Positions 1 through 7,272 of a stretch of DNA of 64,000 nt are shown one piece after another. Source of the stretch: Escherichia coli. Its GTDB lineage: Bacteria; Pseudomonadota; Gammaproteobacteria; Enterobacterales; Enterobacteriaceae. The first letter of the stretch is position 1, and every line of letters begins with the position of its first letter. The position numbers and the translations under genes are program-made. A model generated the notes under the pieces. The model saw only the letters and a program-made list of their open reading frames with translations, was not told where the DNA came from and did not search any database. Location of the stretch: positions 2,480,001 to 2,544,000 of the forward strand of contig NZ_AP027764.1 of NCBI RefSeq assembly GCF_036503815.1, given 5' to 3'.

Positions 1-66
1 CTGGGCACTGCGCTTGAATTCATGGATTTCAAGAGTCATACGTGTCAACTATTTGATAAATATTAA
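1..66 (+). pseudogene. ydfJ: 5' portion of ydfJ, cut by prophage insertion
   Basis: Reading frame 1 gives LGTALEFMDF and then runs into prophage sequence, stopping at 64-66. The same frame resumes at 25506 (MDFQLYSLGAALVFHE), so the two pieces are one MFS transporter gene interrupted by the prophage. Only about ten native codons are visible; the true start lies left of the window. Seen directly: the in-frame continuity. Inferred: the interrupted transporter is non-functional unless the prophage excises. Confidence 0.85.
20..30. other. attL core of the Qin-like prophage
   Basis: TCATGGATTTC occurs here, beside the integrase gene, and again at 25504-25514 at the far end of the phage genes. It lies within ydfJ coding sequence. 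Recombination between the copies would restore ydfJ in frame. The core may be slightly shorter or longer than the 11 identical bases. Confidence 0.85.
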
Positions 67-67
67 A

Positions 68-1363
68 TTAATTTTTCATTGCTTCGTTATGGGGCATGGT
101 TGGGGCAAACTCGCTTAACTGTGTATTTAACAAAGCTACCTGTGCATTATTGTTTTCAGACATCCATTTTCCGTATACCTGAAATACCATTTGCGCATCT
201 GCATGGCCCATCTGGTTTGCTATAAATGCCGGGTTAGCACCAGCAGTCAGCGACCAGCAGGCATAAGTATGTCTCGACTGATATGATTTTCGATGGCGGA
301 GTCCGGCACGTTTTATCGCTGCGTCCCACATCTGCCTTATTGAGTCAACGGTAAAATGGTCACCATAATTTTTTACTCTCGCTGACACTTCAGGTTGAAA
401 AACAAAGGTGCATTTATGTTTTTCTGTTCTGCCATACTCTCTGAGGTGAACATCAATGATATGCTCTTTGCTCAGTCTCGTTAATGTCATCTGACTCCGG
501 AGAGCGTCGATTGCTGGCTTAATAAGATGAATGACCCGATTGGTTCCCGCCTGTGTTTTTGGTACCGTGAAACGGTCTTTTGCTAAATTTCTCCTGATCA
601 TCATTGTTCCATTTTTCAGATCTATGTCCTCCCATCCAAGTGCACACAGCTCACCAGGGCGAACGCCAGTATAAACAGAAACACACCATAAATTTTTGGC
701 TTGCTGATTTCTGCACGCATCGATAAGACGGATGAATTCCTCCCGCGAAAGAGGATCCGGAATGGTTCTTGATTCCTTTAATGGCGAGATCCCCTTAAAC
801 GGGTTATCTGCCAGGTAACCGTTATCAACACCAAACTGGAACACGGCGTTAAGATTTGTCATGTAATTATTTACAGTTACAGCCGATCTCCCTGGTTGTG
901 TAACAATATAGTTACTTTTGGGGATCTGGTATCCAGTCAGTAGCTCTTTACGAACCTCCAGTAATTTTTCTTTATTAATCGATGAGGCAAGATTTTTTTC
1001 ACCGATTATGCTCAGGATATTTTTGATGACGGCACGGTATGTGTTGAGTGATGTTTTTGCGACTTCAGTTTCTTTCAGTGCCAGAAATTTTTCAGCCAGT
1101 TCTTTTATGGTTAAATCTTGTCGGGCCTCACCAAATTTTTCCAGATTGCGTGAGGAGGGAAACTGTTTTGCATAGTCGAAAACACCAGTTTTTATTGCGT
1201 AACAAACAGAGGCGCGTAGTTCACCTGCAACGCGCCTGTTTTTTGCTGTGTCAGGAACCCCCAGATTTTCCCTGACTCTTACGCCTTTATAAACAAACCA
1301 GATACGTAATTTCCCTCCATGGTTTTCCACGCCTGTCGGATATTTCATTTCAACTTCTCTCAT
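68..1363 (-). CDS. Prophage tyrosine-recombinase integrase
   Basis: Site-specific recombinase that integrates and excises the prophage. The N-terminus (about residues 5-70) looks like the arm-type DNA-binding region of the DUF3596 kind. A core-binding SAM-like domain follows (about 85-190) and then the catalytic domain: box I TGVRPGELCALGWEDID (Arg near 234), box II SRHTYACW, a GH motif and the nucleophilic Tyr in QVYGKWM near residue 396. It sits immediately inside attL with xis upstream, the usual int-xis end. At 431 aa it looks full length. The start is ambiguous: ATG at 1363 has no clear ribosome site, while the in-frame ATG at 1348 (MKYPTG) is preceded by GAGAGAAG. The equivalent K-12 gene, intQ, is a fragment as I recall. 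Confidence 0.93.
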   Translation of the reverse strand: MREVEMKYPTGVENHGGKLRIWFVYKGVRVRENLGVPDTAKNRRVAGELRASVCYAIKTGVFDYAKQFPSSRNLEKFGEARQDLTIKELAEKFLALKETEVAKTSLNTYRAVIKNILSIIGEKNLASSINKEKLLEVRKELLTGYQIPKSNYIVTQPGRSAVTVNNYMTNLNAVFQFGVDNGYLADNPFKGISPLKESRTIPDPLSREEFIRLIDACRNQQAKNLWCVSVYTGVRPGELCALGWEDIDLKNGTMMIRRNLAKDRFTVPKTQAGTNRVIHLIKPAIDALRSQMTLTRLSKEHIIDVHLREYGRTEKHKCTFVFQPEVSARVKNYGDHFTVDSIRQMWDAAIKRAGLRHRKSYQSRHTYACWSLTAGANPAFIANQMGHADAQMVFQVYGKWMSENNNAQVALLNTQLSEFAPTMPHNEAMKN

Positions 1364-1382
1364 TAGTTAGTGTGGCTTTTAG

Positions 1383-1634
1383 TCAAGTAAGATGACGTCT
1401 TGGTCTCGCTGATGCCTGGCGCTCAATCCAGCGATCAATTTCTTCCAGGTTGTAAAAGCATGGGCTGTTATCCCATGGCATACCGTCATGAGCGACATGC
1501 TTATATTCCCTTCCTTCCATAAACGATTTTTCCCGGGCCTTTTTTAACGTACCTTTTTTTATTCCTTTCAGCGCAATTAACTGCTCTTCGGATACCCATT
1601 TGCCGGGAGAGACAATCATGATTACTTCGCTCAT
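1383..1634 (-). CDS. Excisionase, DUF1233 family (YdaQ/XisR type)
   Basis: Small basic DNA-binding directionality factor expected to bend attachment-site DNA and favour excision by the adjacent integrase. KWVSEEQLIALKGIKKGTL fits the winged-helix start of the DUF1233 family, followed by the conserved region around CFYNLEEIDRWIERQA. It lies 19 bp upstream of int on the same strand, as in Rac and Qin. It is intact at 83 aa (78 if the second Met is used), so with int the prophage has apparently complete excision machinery. Confidence 0.85.
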   Translation of the reverse strand: MSEVIMIVSPGKWVSEEQLIALKGIKKGTLKKAREKSFMEGREYKHVAHDGMPWDNSPCFYNLEEIDRWIERQASARPRRHLT

Positions 1635-1706
1635 CGATTTCTTTATCTCTTACATTAGACGAGCGCCGGTTGCAGAATACCAGTCACAACCGGCGACAGT
1701 TGAACA

Positions 1707-4178
1707 TTAAGAATCAGCCTGACTCGGGATCAGTTTTTGCCAGATAACTGAAACGTATTTTGCCTGGTAACGGGCGTCATCAAGTGCATTATGGCGCTCA
1801 CCTTCGAATGGAATAGCCGTTCTGGCATCGAAGTCTATGGCTTTCCCCAGCTCAACGATTGTGCGTACATCGCGATCGTTGTAGTAACGCCACGGGCAGG
1901 GGATCCCCTGCCGTTCGTATGAACGGCGCAAAATCGTGTTGTCGAAGTTGGCTCCATTTCCCCAGACATGAACAAAAAATTCACCGGAGTTTTCGTCGAT
2001 AAATTCCCGCAATTGTAACAGTGCATCATCTAACGGGATTTCATCGGTCATAATGGCAGATTGCGCTTCGCGTGATTGCTTAAGCCACCATTTAATGGTG
2101 TCCCGATCAATGACTCCGCCAGCAGTTTCCAGATCGATAGTCTTACTAAATTCCGGTCCCATATCTCCGGTTTGCGGATCGAAAAATATTGCACCTATTG
2201 AGATGATCGGGGCATCAGGATTTTTTCCCATGGTTTCAAGGTCGATCATTAGATGGTCACACGTCCTGCTGGTGGATGTGATTTCGTGATGACCGTTCAC
2301 CTTAATTGGGTGATCTGCCGTCTCGCCAGTTTCATTATCGCTATTGTGATGCTGATTGCCGCCAGTGTTCTCCTTGTGTGGATGTTCAGCGCCTTCCATT
2401 TCCTCCGGATCATCTTCCTGAACTTCAACCTGATACTCTTCATCGAATGTTTCTTGGTATGTTGCGTCGCCCATCACCGCGCCACAATCAGGGCAGTTGC
2501 CGCCGCCGGTCTGACCGCAAGCGGTGCAGGCTTTTTCCACTTCCTGTTGCGCCACTGGTTCAGGCTGTTTCGTTTCTGGCTCGTTTTGTAACGCATTTGG
2601 ACTGTTTTGTTCCGCTTTTTGGTAGTTCCGTTCCGATTCATGCTGGTTCTGGTTCACAGAATCGCGGGTCTGGATCCCCTTAACCCATTTCGGATCATTC
2701 GGGTCACTAATCCCTTCAACAAATTCACCACGTGATGCAGCAAGCAACTTATCGGCGTCAGGCTGGCTGATATTGGCTGCCTGCATAATTTTGTTTACTT
2801 CGTCAGCGGTAACTTTTATCGGCTCTGGTTGTTCTGAATCTTCAGCGGTATCTACATTTTGCGGTAAGCCCGTGTATGTGCCATTTTTTCGGGCAAAATA
2901 TTCTTCTTTTGTGATTTCAGTGGCGCCAGCAGCCAGTGCCTTATCCAGACCAGAAAGTTTGTTTGCGCGACCGTATTTTTCTCCGTCCTTATCTGCGAAG
3001 AGGAAATAGAACGGCCCCTCACGCGCTACAGATGGTTCAGCTTCCGGCGCGGTTTCATTTTTTGGGATATCAGATACCTCAGTTTCCACTGCATCAGTTT
3101 GTGTTTCTGATGACTGGAGAACATCAACAGTGCCCAGGTCTGTTTCTTCATTCTCAAACGCGCCCTTTGTCGTCAGGTATTCGCAGATATATTTGTTCAG
3201 TGCTACGGGATCTTTGTGAATGTCGATCGGACGCTCACGGACAAGGCCAAAAATAGTTTGGCGGTCGTAGCGAAGGGCATCAGGCTGTTTGCGCATTGAT
3301 GCCGAGATACGCTTCCAGTCTTCGCGGTCGTTGTCGATAACTTCTTTTTTTGCCCAGCGATGGATGCTGCCGTCAATGTTTCCGGCACCCACATCACCAG
3401 GCCAGAGAGCGTAGGCCAGTTCGTCATCCAGTGTTTTCCATGTCTGCTTGTATTCGCGATGAATGGCAGCAATGACCGGGCAGATTTTTCCTGTTGAATT
3501 TTCAGTGTACTGTTGATTGGTTCTGGCGCGGGCGAGATCAACAACAGACGTGTATTTTCCGGTTTCCTTGCGTTCACCTTCGCGACGTTTTTTCCAGATG
3601 CGCATCTCTGCCTGAATTTCGGGCCATTTAGCACCAGGAATACATTTATGCTTAACCCACCCAATGGCGTGCAACTTAAGCTCCGGATACATGGCGTTAA
3701 CTTCTGGCATTTTCATCAACGCTTCAACGATATGTCCGTCGAATGTTGCCATGTCTTCCTGCAACAATTCCTGCGCGCTAATAATCATATCAACGGTGAT
3801 GTTTTCACATGTGTCGAACTTAACCATGACAGCGTTCTGTACTTCAGGGGCCAGCTTGTCAAAAGTGACGTTCATCGGATCGGATTCAGTCTCAACCGGA
3901 ACAAAAGAAGCAGAATCCTCATCCCAGCGGTTTTCCTGCATATATTCAGCATCCCATGAATCGAGGGCTGGGCGGGGTATGCCAGGTTTATCCTCGCAGA
4001 CAATAAATTTATAAGCGCAGTCCTGAGCAGCCGGATAATGTTCCAGGAATTGCCAGTGAAATTTTGCTCGAGCACGGCGTTCGTCGCCAGCTTCAATGGC
4101 TGTGGCTACAGCCACAGCGCCTTCTTCCCTTGTTGCCAGTTCGTCAGGAATAGCGGCGCAAATAAAGACTTTACTCAT
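1707..4178 (-). CDS. ydfE: YdfE/RecE-type exonuclease VIII-like protein with DEDDh nuclease domain
   Basis: 823-aa multidomain phage nuclease. Residues ~1-370 match what I recall of YdfE of the Qin prophage, which in K-12 is truncated by an insertion. Residues ~480-620 resemble the acidic linker of Rac RecE, including a four-cysteine zinc-ribbon-like motif, CTACGQTGGGNCPDCG. The C-terminus (~640-820) is not the RecE family nuclease. It is a DEDDh 3'-5' exonuclease: DLE (D645, E647), FDN (D745) and RHNALDDA (H795, D800). Likely roles are DNA end processing in recombination or nucleic-acid degradation; the substrate cannot be told from sequence. It is the last gene of the leftward dicB operon. 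GAGG lies upstream of the ATG. Confidence 0.85.
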   Translation of the reverse strand: MSKVFICAAIPDELATREEGAVAVATAIEAGDERRARAKFHWQFLEHYPAAQDCAYKFIVCEDKPGIPRPALDSWDAEYMQENRWDEDSASFVPVETESDPMNVTFDKLAPEVQNAVMVKFDTCENITVDMIISAQELLQEDMATFDGHIVEALMKMPEVNAMYPELKLHAIGWVKHKCIPGAKWPEIQAEMRIWKKRREGERKETGKYTSVVDLARARTNQQYTENSTGKICPVIAAIHREYKQTWKTLDDELAYALWPGDVGAGNIDGSIHRWAKKEVIDNDREDWKRISASMRKQPDALRYDRQTIFGLVRERPIDIHKDPVALNKYICEYLTTKGAFENEETDLGTVDVLQSSETQTDAVETEVSDIPKNETAPEAEPSVAREGPFYFLFADKDGEKYGRANKLSGLDKALAAGATEITKEEYFARKNGTYTGLPQNVDTAEDSEQPEPIKVTADEVNKIMQAANISQPDADKLLAASRGEFVEGISDPNDPKWVKGIQTRDSVNQNQHESERNYQKAEQNSPNALQNEPETKQPEPVAQQEVEKACTACGQTGGGNCPDCGAVMGDATYQETFDEEYQVEVQEDDPEEMEGAEHPHKENTGGNQHHNSDNETGETADHPIKVNGHHEITSTSRTCDHLMIDLETMGKNPDAPIISIGAIFFDPQTGDMGPEFSKTIDLETAGGVIDRDTIKWWLKQSREAQSAIMTDEIPLDDALLQLREFIDENSGEFFVHVWGNGANFDNTILRRSYERQGIPCPWRYYNDRDVRTIVELGKAIDFDARTAIPFEGERHNALDDARYQAKYVSVIWQKLIPSQADS

Positions 4179-4271
4179 TTTATTTTAACCTCATGACAGA
4201 TTTAAGGATGAATAAATCCCTGCCATTGCTGGCATATAAGAATGAAACCGGATATTTATTACGGAACTGTT

Positions 4272-4463
4272 TTAAAGACCTGCCGGGATTTCGATATTAT
4301 CCTGGTGAATAACTTTATCGACCGGGTAACAGTTACCGGGAATTTTCTGTTCGGTTGCTGCAGTCATACACTCCTGCATTGTCCTGTGAACACTGACTGC
4401 AATATCAACTGGCTCTCCGGAAACAAGAAAAACTGTCAGAACAAGCGCAAATGCTGAATTCAT
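4272..4463 (-). CDS. ydfD: YdfD, small lytic/toxic prophage protein
   Basis: 63 aa starting MNSAFALVLTVFLVSGEP, a hydrophobic N-terminal segment (residues 3-16) that can act as a signal or anchor, followed by a polar tail with two cysteines. It matches the Qin protein YdfD, whose overexpression lyses E. coli and which is counteracted by DicB-mediated division block (family knowledge). The start codon overlaps the dicB stop (ATGA at 4460-4463), so translation is coupled to dicB. I rejected the longer upstream start because it would overlap dicB extensively without a ribosome site. Confidence 0.9.
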   Translation of the reverse strand: MNSAFALVLTVFLVSGEPVDIAVSVHRTMQECMTAATEQKIPGNCYPVDKVIHQDNIEIPAGL

Positions 4464-4648
4464 TGTGCACATCTTTTTGGCATCAGACGTAAACGAGCCA
4501 GCATTGAAACAATGCATATTTTATTTAATAGCTCCCGTTCTTGTTTTCTCTTGTTAATGGCATCTTCAGTAAATACTGGGTTACTGATAGTGACACCAAT
4601 TTCAAAACAACCTTCAGACGTATTAACGTTTGGTAATAACGTTTTCAT
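4460..4648 (-). CDS. dicB: DicB, MinC-dependent cell division inhibitor
   Basis: 62 aa beginning MKTLLPNVNTSEGCFEIGV and nearly identical to K-12 DicB as I recall it; the C-terminus here reads MPKRCAQ, where I remember MPKGCAQ. DicB recruits MinC to the septum without MinD, blocks FtsZ-ring formation and causes filamentation. It can also alter sensitivity to phages that use the ManYZ route. GAGGAC lies about 10 bases before the ATG. It sits in the leftward operon after the DicF region and is coupled to ydfD. A longer reading frame extends upstream to 4753 but lacks a ribosome site. Confidence 0.95.
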   Translation of the reverse strand: MKTLLPNVNTSEGCFEIGVTISNPVFTEDAINKRKQERELLNKICIVSMLARLRLMPKRCAQ

Positions 4649-4817
4649 TATCGCGTCCTCAACAATGAATTTTGTGATGCGGTGCCTGGTGCCTCCAGGT
4701 GACGTTAACCAGTTAACAATTAACGCCGGATACAGAGAGTCCACCCATAACACTGTTTTTGGTTTTAACTGTTCCGCGTGCGCTCAGCCGCATTCACCAC
4801 ATCACAAAATTCACTTT

Positions 4818-4875
4818 AAAAAGGGCGGCAGAGCAGTCACGGAGTAAAACTGATACCGCCAAACGTCACCAGAAA
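4818..4875 (-). ncRNA. dicF: DicF small RNA
   Basis: The minus strand reads TTTCTGGTGACGTTTGGCGG at its 5' end and closes with CTGCCGCC followed by five T, matching DicF as I know it. GGCGG near 4858 can pair with CCGCC near 4825 to form the terminator-like stem. DicF is processed from the dicB operon transcript and base-pairs with ftsZ mRNA (and others such as xylR and pykA) using Hfq, inhibiting division. It lies 170 bp upstream of dicB in the known order. Confidence 0.93.
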
Positions 4876-5187
4876 ATTGATAACAGAGGGCGTTGCAGCG
4901 GGGTTGTCACTTAAGCGTATGGTCAACCTGACAACCCGGTGTCCTCAACGGGGGAAGGAATAACCCCGCCATACTTACCGCCGCGCCATTTCGCGGATTG
5001 CCACAACCGGAAGCGCACGGTCGACGAAAATTTAACGACAGGCTATCTATGAACCAGCTACCTCGCCGTGCGCTTTCGCGTTATGGTCTGACTTTTCAGG
5101 GAAATATCCTTTCAGTAAACTGTCAGTGCCGGATGCTCACCCGTGTCCGGCACACGCACTCCACCTCACCCGTGGAGAACTCCTTTA
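4876..5187 (-). other. Untranslated leader between ydfC and dicF
   Basis: About 310 bases with no convincing reading frame. It contains several inverted repeats, for example GTGTCCGGCAC-like sequence near 5135-5155 and GGGGTTGTCA with TGACAACCC at 4902-4939. In K-12 this stretch is the long structured leader from which DicF is cut. I see no start codon with a good ribosome site on the minus strand. Confidence 0.5.
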
Positions 5188-5403
5188 TTACCAACCTGTA
5201 ATCATTCTGGCAATGCTTAATGCTGCTGCTTTTTCCAGATTGGTGATATCCTGCTCCAGAGCGGACAGATTTTTAGCCTGCTTAGCCCTAGCTTCATTGG
5301 CCCATTTCAGATCCTGCGCTGCATTAATTTTCTGGTGCATCCACTCATAAAGTTCATCATCGGTATAGTCTGGCGCGATGATGACGGGTTCTCGTTTCTG
5401 CAT
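5188..5403 (-). CDS. ydfC: YdfC family small prophage protein
   Basis: 71 aa, MQKREPVIIAPDYTDDELYE onward, with a charged helical middle (MHQKINAAQDLKWANEARAKQAKNLSALEQDI) that looks coiled-coil. It matches the Qin protein YdfC, of unknown function. GAGG lies about 10 bases before the ATG. It is part of the ydfA-ydfB-ydfC-dicF-dicB-ydfD leftward operon. No enzymatic motif is visible. Confidence 0.8.
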   Translation of the reverse strand: MQKREPVIIAPDYTDDELYEWMHQKINAAQDLKWANEARAKQAKNLSALEQDITNLEKAAALSIARMITGW

Positions 5404-5432
5404 ACTGATTCCTCGCGGTGCTGTTTCTCTTA

Positions 5433-5561
5433 TCAGCCGTTAGATTTTGCCGAACTGGAAAGCGCCTGTTTAAATTCGTTGAAGCTGAGAGCTTCTTCGC
5501 CTTCGGCAAGACCTTCGAAGTATTCTTCGTAAGCCTTTTCCATGATTGTGTCGAAATCCAT
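5433..5561 (-). CDS. ydfB: YdfB, 42-aa prophage protein
   Basis: 42 aa starting MDFDTIMEKAYEEYFEGLAE and ending in SSAKSNG, very acidic and probably helical. It matches K-12 YdfB as I recall it. The ATG at 5561 follows directly after the ydfA stop (TGATATG), so translation is probably coupled. Function unknown. The longer overlapping minus-strand frame at 5357-5566 is an out-of-frame shadow of this gene. Confidence 0.85.
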   Translation of the reverse strand: MDFDTIMEKAYEEYFEGLAEGEEALSFNEFKQALSSSAKSNG

Positions 5562-5562
5562 A

Positions 5563-5718
5563 TCACTCACCTGAGTTTCTTTCCAGCCAGCGACGGGCAC
5601 CATTTTCGGTTTTAAACGTTTTGCTTTTGGTATACGTCATCGCGGTGAACGTACCGTCTTGGTTGGGGAACACGCCACATACCAGAGATTCGCTGTTGCC
5701 AAGATCGATAGTATCCAT
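5563..5718 (-). CDS. ydfA: YdfA/YdaF, DUF1391 family protein
   Basis: 51 aa starting MDTIDLGNSESLVCGVFPNQ and ending RRWLERNSGE, typical of the DUF1391 family found in the immunity regions of Rac (YdaF) and Qin (YdfA). I chose the start at 5718 because GAGG sits nine bases upstream and because the known family length is 51. The frame stays open further upstream (to 5799) but that extension has no family resemblance. It is the first gene of the leftward operon controlled by operators at 5905-5941. Function unknown. Confidence 0.88.
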   Translation of the reverse strand: MDTIDLGNSESLVCGVFPNQDGTFTAMTYTKSKTFKTENGARRWLERNSGE

Positions 5719-5904
5719 GCTGACCTCATTTCCCCTTAACGCCGGGGTAGCGGAACAAAAACCTGCTGCATAGTTATTAAAGTTGAACCCTGCCGTCATG
5801 TTCTTACGCCTCGGGCTGGCTACTTAACCCCTGACCACTGCCTGGTAACTCGAAGTATTGCCCTGCATTCTGTGGGGCGGGGTGGGTTGGTATGAAAAGA
5901 AGGA

Positions 5905-5941
5905 TACCCATAGGTATTTAAAAAGTAAATACCCATGGGTA
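5905..5941. promoter_or_regulatory. Left operator pair of the prophage repressor
   Basis: Two near-perfect 12-bp palindromes, TACCCATAGGTA (5905-5916) and TACCCATGGGTA (5930-5941), are spaced 25 bp start to start and lie between ydfA and the repressor gene. The same motif recurs on the other side of the repressor at 6439 and 6463. This is the OL-like side, expected to control the dicB operon. Confidence 0.75.
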
Positions 5942-5983
5942 ACTTTTTGCGGTGTCTTAACTGGTGACTAGTTGTTTGGTGAG

Positions 5984-6403
5984 CTATGATGCGTTTTGTG
6001 CTTTCTTTTTACGGATTTCTTCGTAGATCATATTGTAATACTGTTTTTTCTCTTCAAGAGTTTTTAATAAGTTATCCGCTTCACTTTCTGGCAGTTCGTC
6101 TAAGAGATCTAAAAAAATACGTTGTCGTGGCGTTAGAACCCTTGTTTCATAACTGGAGGCTGTGTTCGTTGATGATGAAACGATACCATCCATCCATCCC
6201 CGGGGTAACCCAAAGGACTCTTCGATAATCTCCACCATATCATCAGCGATCCGTTTTTTTCCCTTTTTCCCCTCTGGGTACAACATTCTTGATACATAAG
6301 AAGGCTCGCGCCCGATCTTTCTGGCCACGTTAACCGCTTTACCATCGCATTTCTCATCACGAATTTTGATGAGTTGCTGTCGTCTAAATTCATATTTGTC
6401 CAT
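5984..6403 (-). CDS. Prophage repressor, DicA/RacR-like, HTH only
   Basis: 139 aa. The N-terminal half (residues 5-70, with GKAVNVARKIGREPSYVSRML as the helix-turn-helix) is an atypical phage repressor HTH. The C-terminal half (LTPRQRIFLDLLDELPESEADNLL...) resembles the small DicA-type dimerisation tail. There is no LexA/CI-type self-cleavage domain, so induction is probably not by RecA-driven autocleavage. Palindromic operators flank the gene on both sides. Bases before the ATG (TTATTTACCT) show no ribosome site, so the message may be leaderless like lambda cI. It probably represses both the leftward dic operon and the rightward ydaS-ydaT-replication operon. Confidence 0.8.
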   Translation of the reverse strand: MDKYEFRRQQLIKIRDEKCDGKAVNVARKIGREPSYVSRMLYPEGKKGKKRIADDMVEIIEESFGLPRGWMDGIVSSSTNTASSYETRVLTPRQRIFLDLLDELPESEADNLLKTLEEKKQYYNMIYEEIRKKKAQNAS

Positions 6404-6438
6404 AGGTAAATAATAGATGCGATTACTGCAAGGTAAAC

Positions 6439-6474
6439 AACCTGTGGGTATTGACTTTTGTTTACCTGTGGGTA
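6439..6474. promoter_or_regulatory. Right operator pair of the prophage repressor
   Basis: AACCTGTGGGTA (6439-6450) and TACCTGTGGGTA (6463-6474) lie 24 bp apart between the divergent repressor and YdaS-like genes. CATAGGTAAA at 6401, over the repressor start, is a possible half site for autoregulation. The layout is OR-like: two or three operators between divergent repressor and Cro-type genes. Confidence 0.75.
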
Positions 6475-6503
6475 TTCTTTGCTGTGTTTACTAAGGAGTA
6501 GCT

Positions 6504-6785
6504 ATGGAAGAATTAAGAATATTTCTCAATTCTCTTTCGTCAGATGAACAGCGTATGTTTGCATGCGAGTGTGGTACCAGCATCGGTTATCTAAGAAAGG
6601 CATTGAGTAAAGGTCAAGTGTTAGGGGCATCGTTATGTGTCCTTATTGAGCGAGCCAGTAATGGTGAAGTTACACGTCAGCAACTAAGGCCTTTTGATTG
6701 GATGAATATTTGGCCCGAGCTGGAAGATACCAAAATGTTAACACAACCACTTTCTAGGAGCTTGATTCATGAAAATCAAGCATGA
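6504..6785 (+). CDS. YdaS/Cro-like early regulator
   Basis: 93 aa with a compact HTH: MFACECGTSIGYLRKALSKG, then ...LCVLIERASNGEVTRQQLRP. The ERA(S/T)xGEV-x-LRP ending is characteristic of the YdaS/Cro group. It is the first gene of the rightward operon, opposite the repressor, with AAGGAG five bases before the ATG. Family work interprets YdaS as a Cro-type DNA-binding regulator (earlier annotated as an antitoxin). Its 3' end overlaps the start of the next gene, suggesting coupled expression. Confidence 0.75.
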   Translation: MEELRIFLNSLSSDEQRMFACECGTSIGYLRKALSKGQVLGASLCVLIERASNGEVTRQQLRPFDWMNIWPELEDTKMLTQPLSRSLIHENQA

Positions 6786-7194
6786 ACACATCCGCATGGC
6801 GATGAATGCCTGGGCGCATCCGGACGGTGAAAAAGTTCCGGCAGCTGAAATAACCAGGGCTTATTTTGAACTGGGTATGACGTTCCCAGAACTGTATGAC
6901 GACAGCCATCCGGAAGCCCTGGCTCGCAATACCCAGAAAATTTTCCGCTGGGTAGAGAAAGACACCCCTGATGCAGTTGAAAAAATTCAGGCGTTGTTAC
7001 CAGCTATCGAAAAAGCAATGCCACCTCTGCTGGTGGCCCGAATGCGCAGCCATAGCTCAGCCTATTTTCGGGAACTAGTGGAGACGCGGGAACGACTGGT
7101 GAGAGACGCTGATGATTTTGTCGCAGTGGCGATCGCTGGTTTCAACCAGATGAATCGTGGTGGCCCTGCAGGAAATATTGTGGCTGTGCATTGA
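6769..7194 (+). CDS. ydaT: YdaT, CII-like/toxin YdaT family
   Basis: 141 aa, MKIKHEHIRMAMNAWAHPDG onward, almost identical to Rac YdaT as I recall it. YdaT affects growth and morphology when overproduced and has been interpreted as a CII-like tetrameric DNA-binding protein. It overlaps the upstream ydaS-like gene by 17 bases. Order repressor-ydaS-ydaT-replication matches Rac, whereas the genes on the left side of the repressor match Qin. Confidence 0.88.
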   Translation: MKIKHEHIRMAMNAWAHPDGEKVPAAEITRAYFELGMTFPELYDDSHPEALARNTQKIFRWVEKDTPDAVEKIQALLPAIEKAMPPLLVARMRSHSSAYFRELVETRERLVRDADDFVAVAIAGFNQMNRGGPAGNIVAVH

Positions 7195-7272
7195 CTCGCA
7201 ATATTCATAATTCATACCGGATCACTTCCGGCAATTTGTGAGTAAAAAGATTCGGTATCAAAAGAGGTGAGT

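Noticed and set aside
2053..4096. Plus-strand and alternative minus-strand frames across the YdfE/RecE-like gene
   Set aside because: All lie within the 823-aa gene in other frames and lack domain resemblance.
5357..5566. 69-aa minus-strand frame
   Set aside because: It overlaps ydfB out of frame; the known 42-aa YdfB sequence is the real product.
5984..6403. Calling the repressor DicA itself
   Set aside because: The N-terminal HTH sequence does not match DicA as I recall it; only the C-terminal tail is similar.
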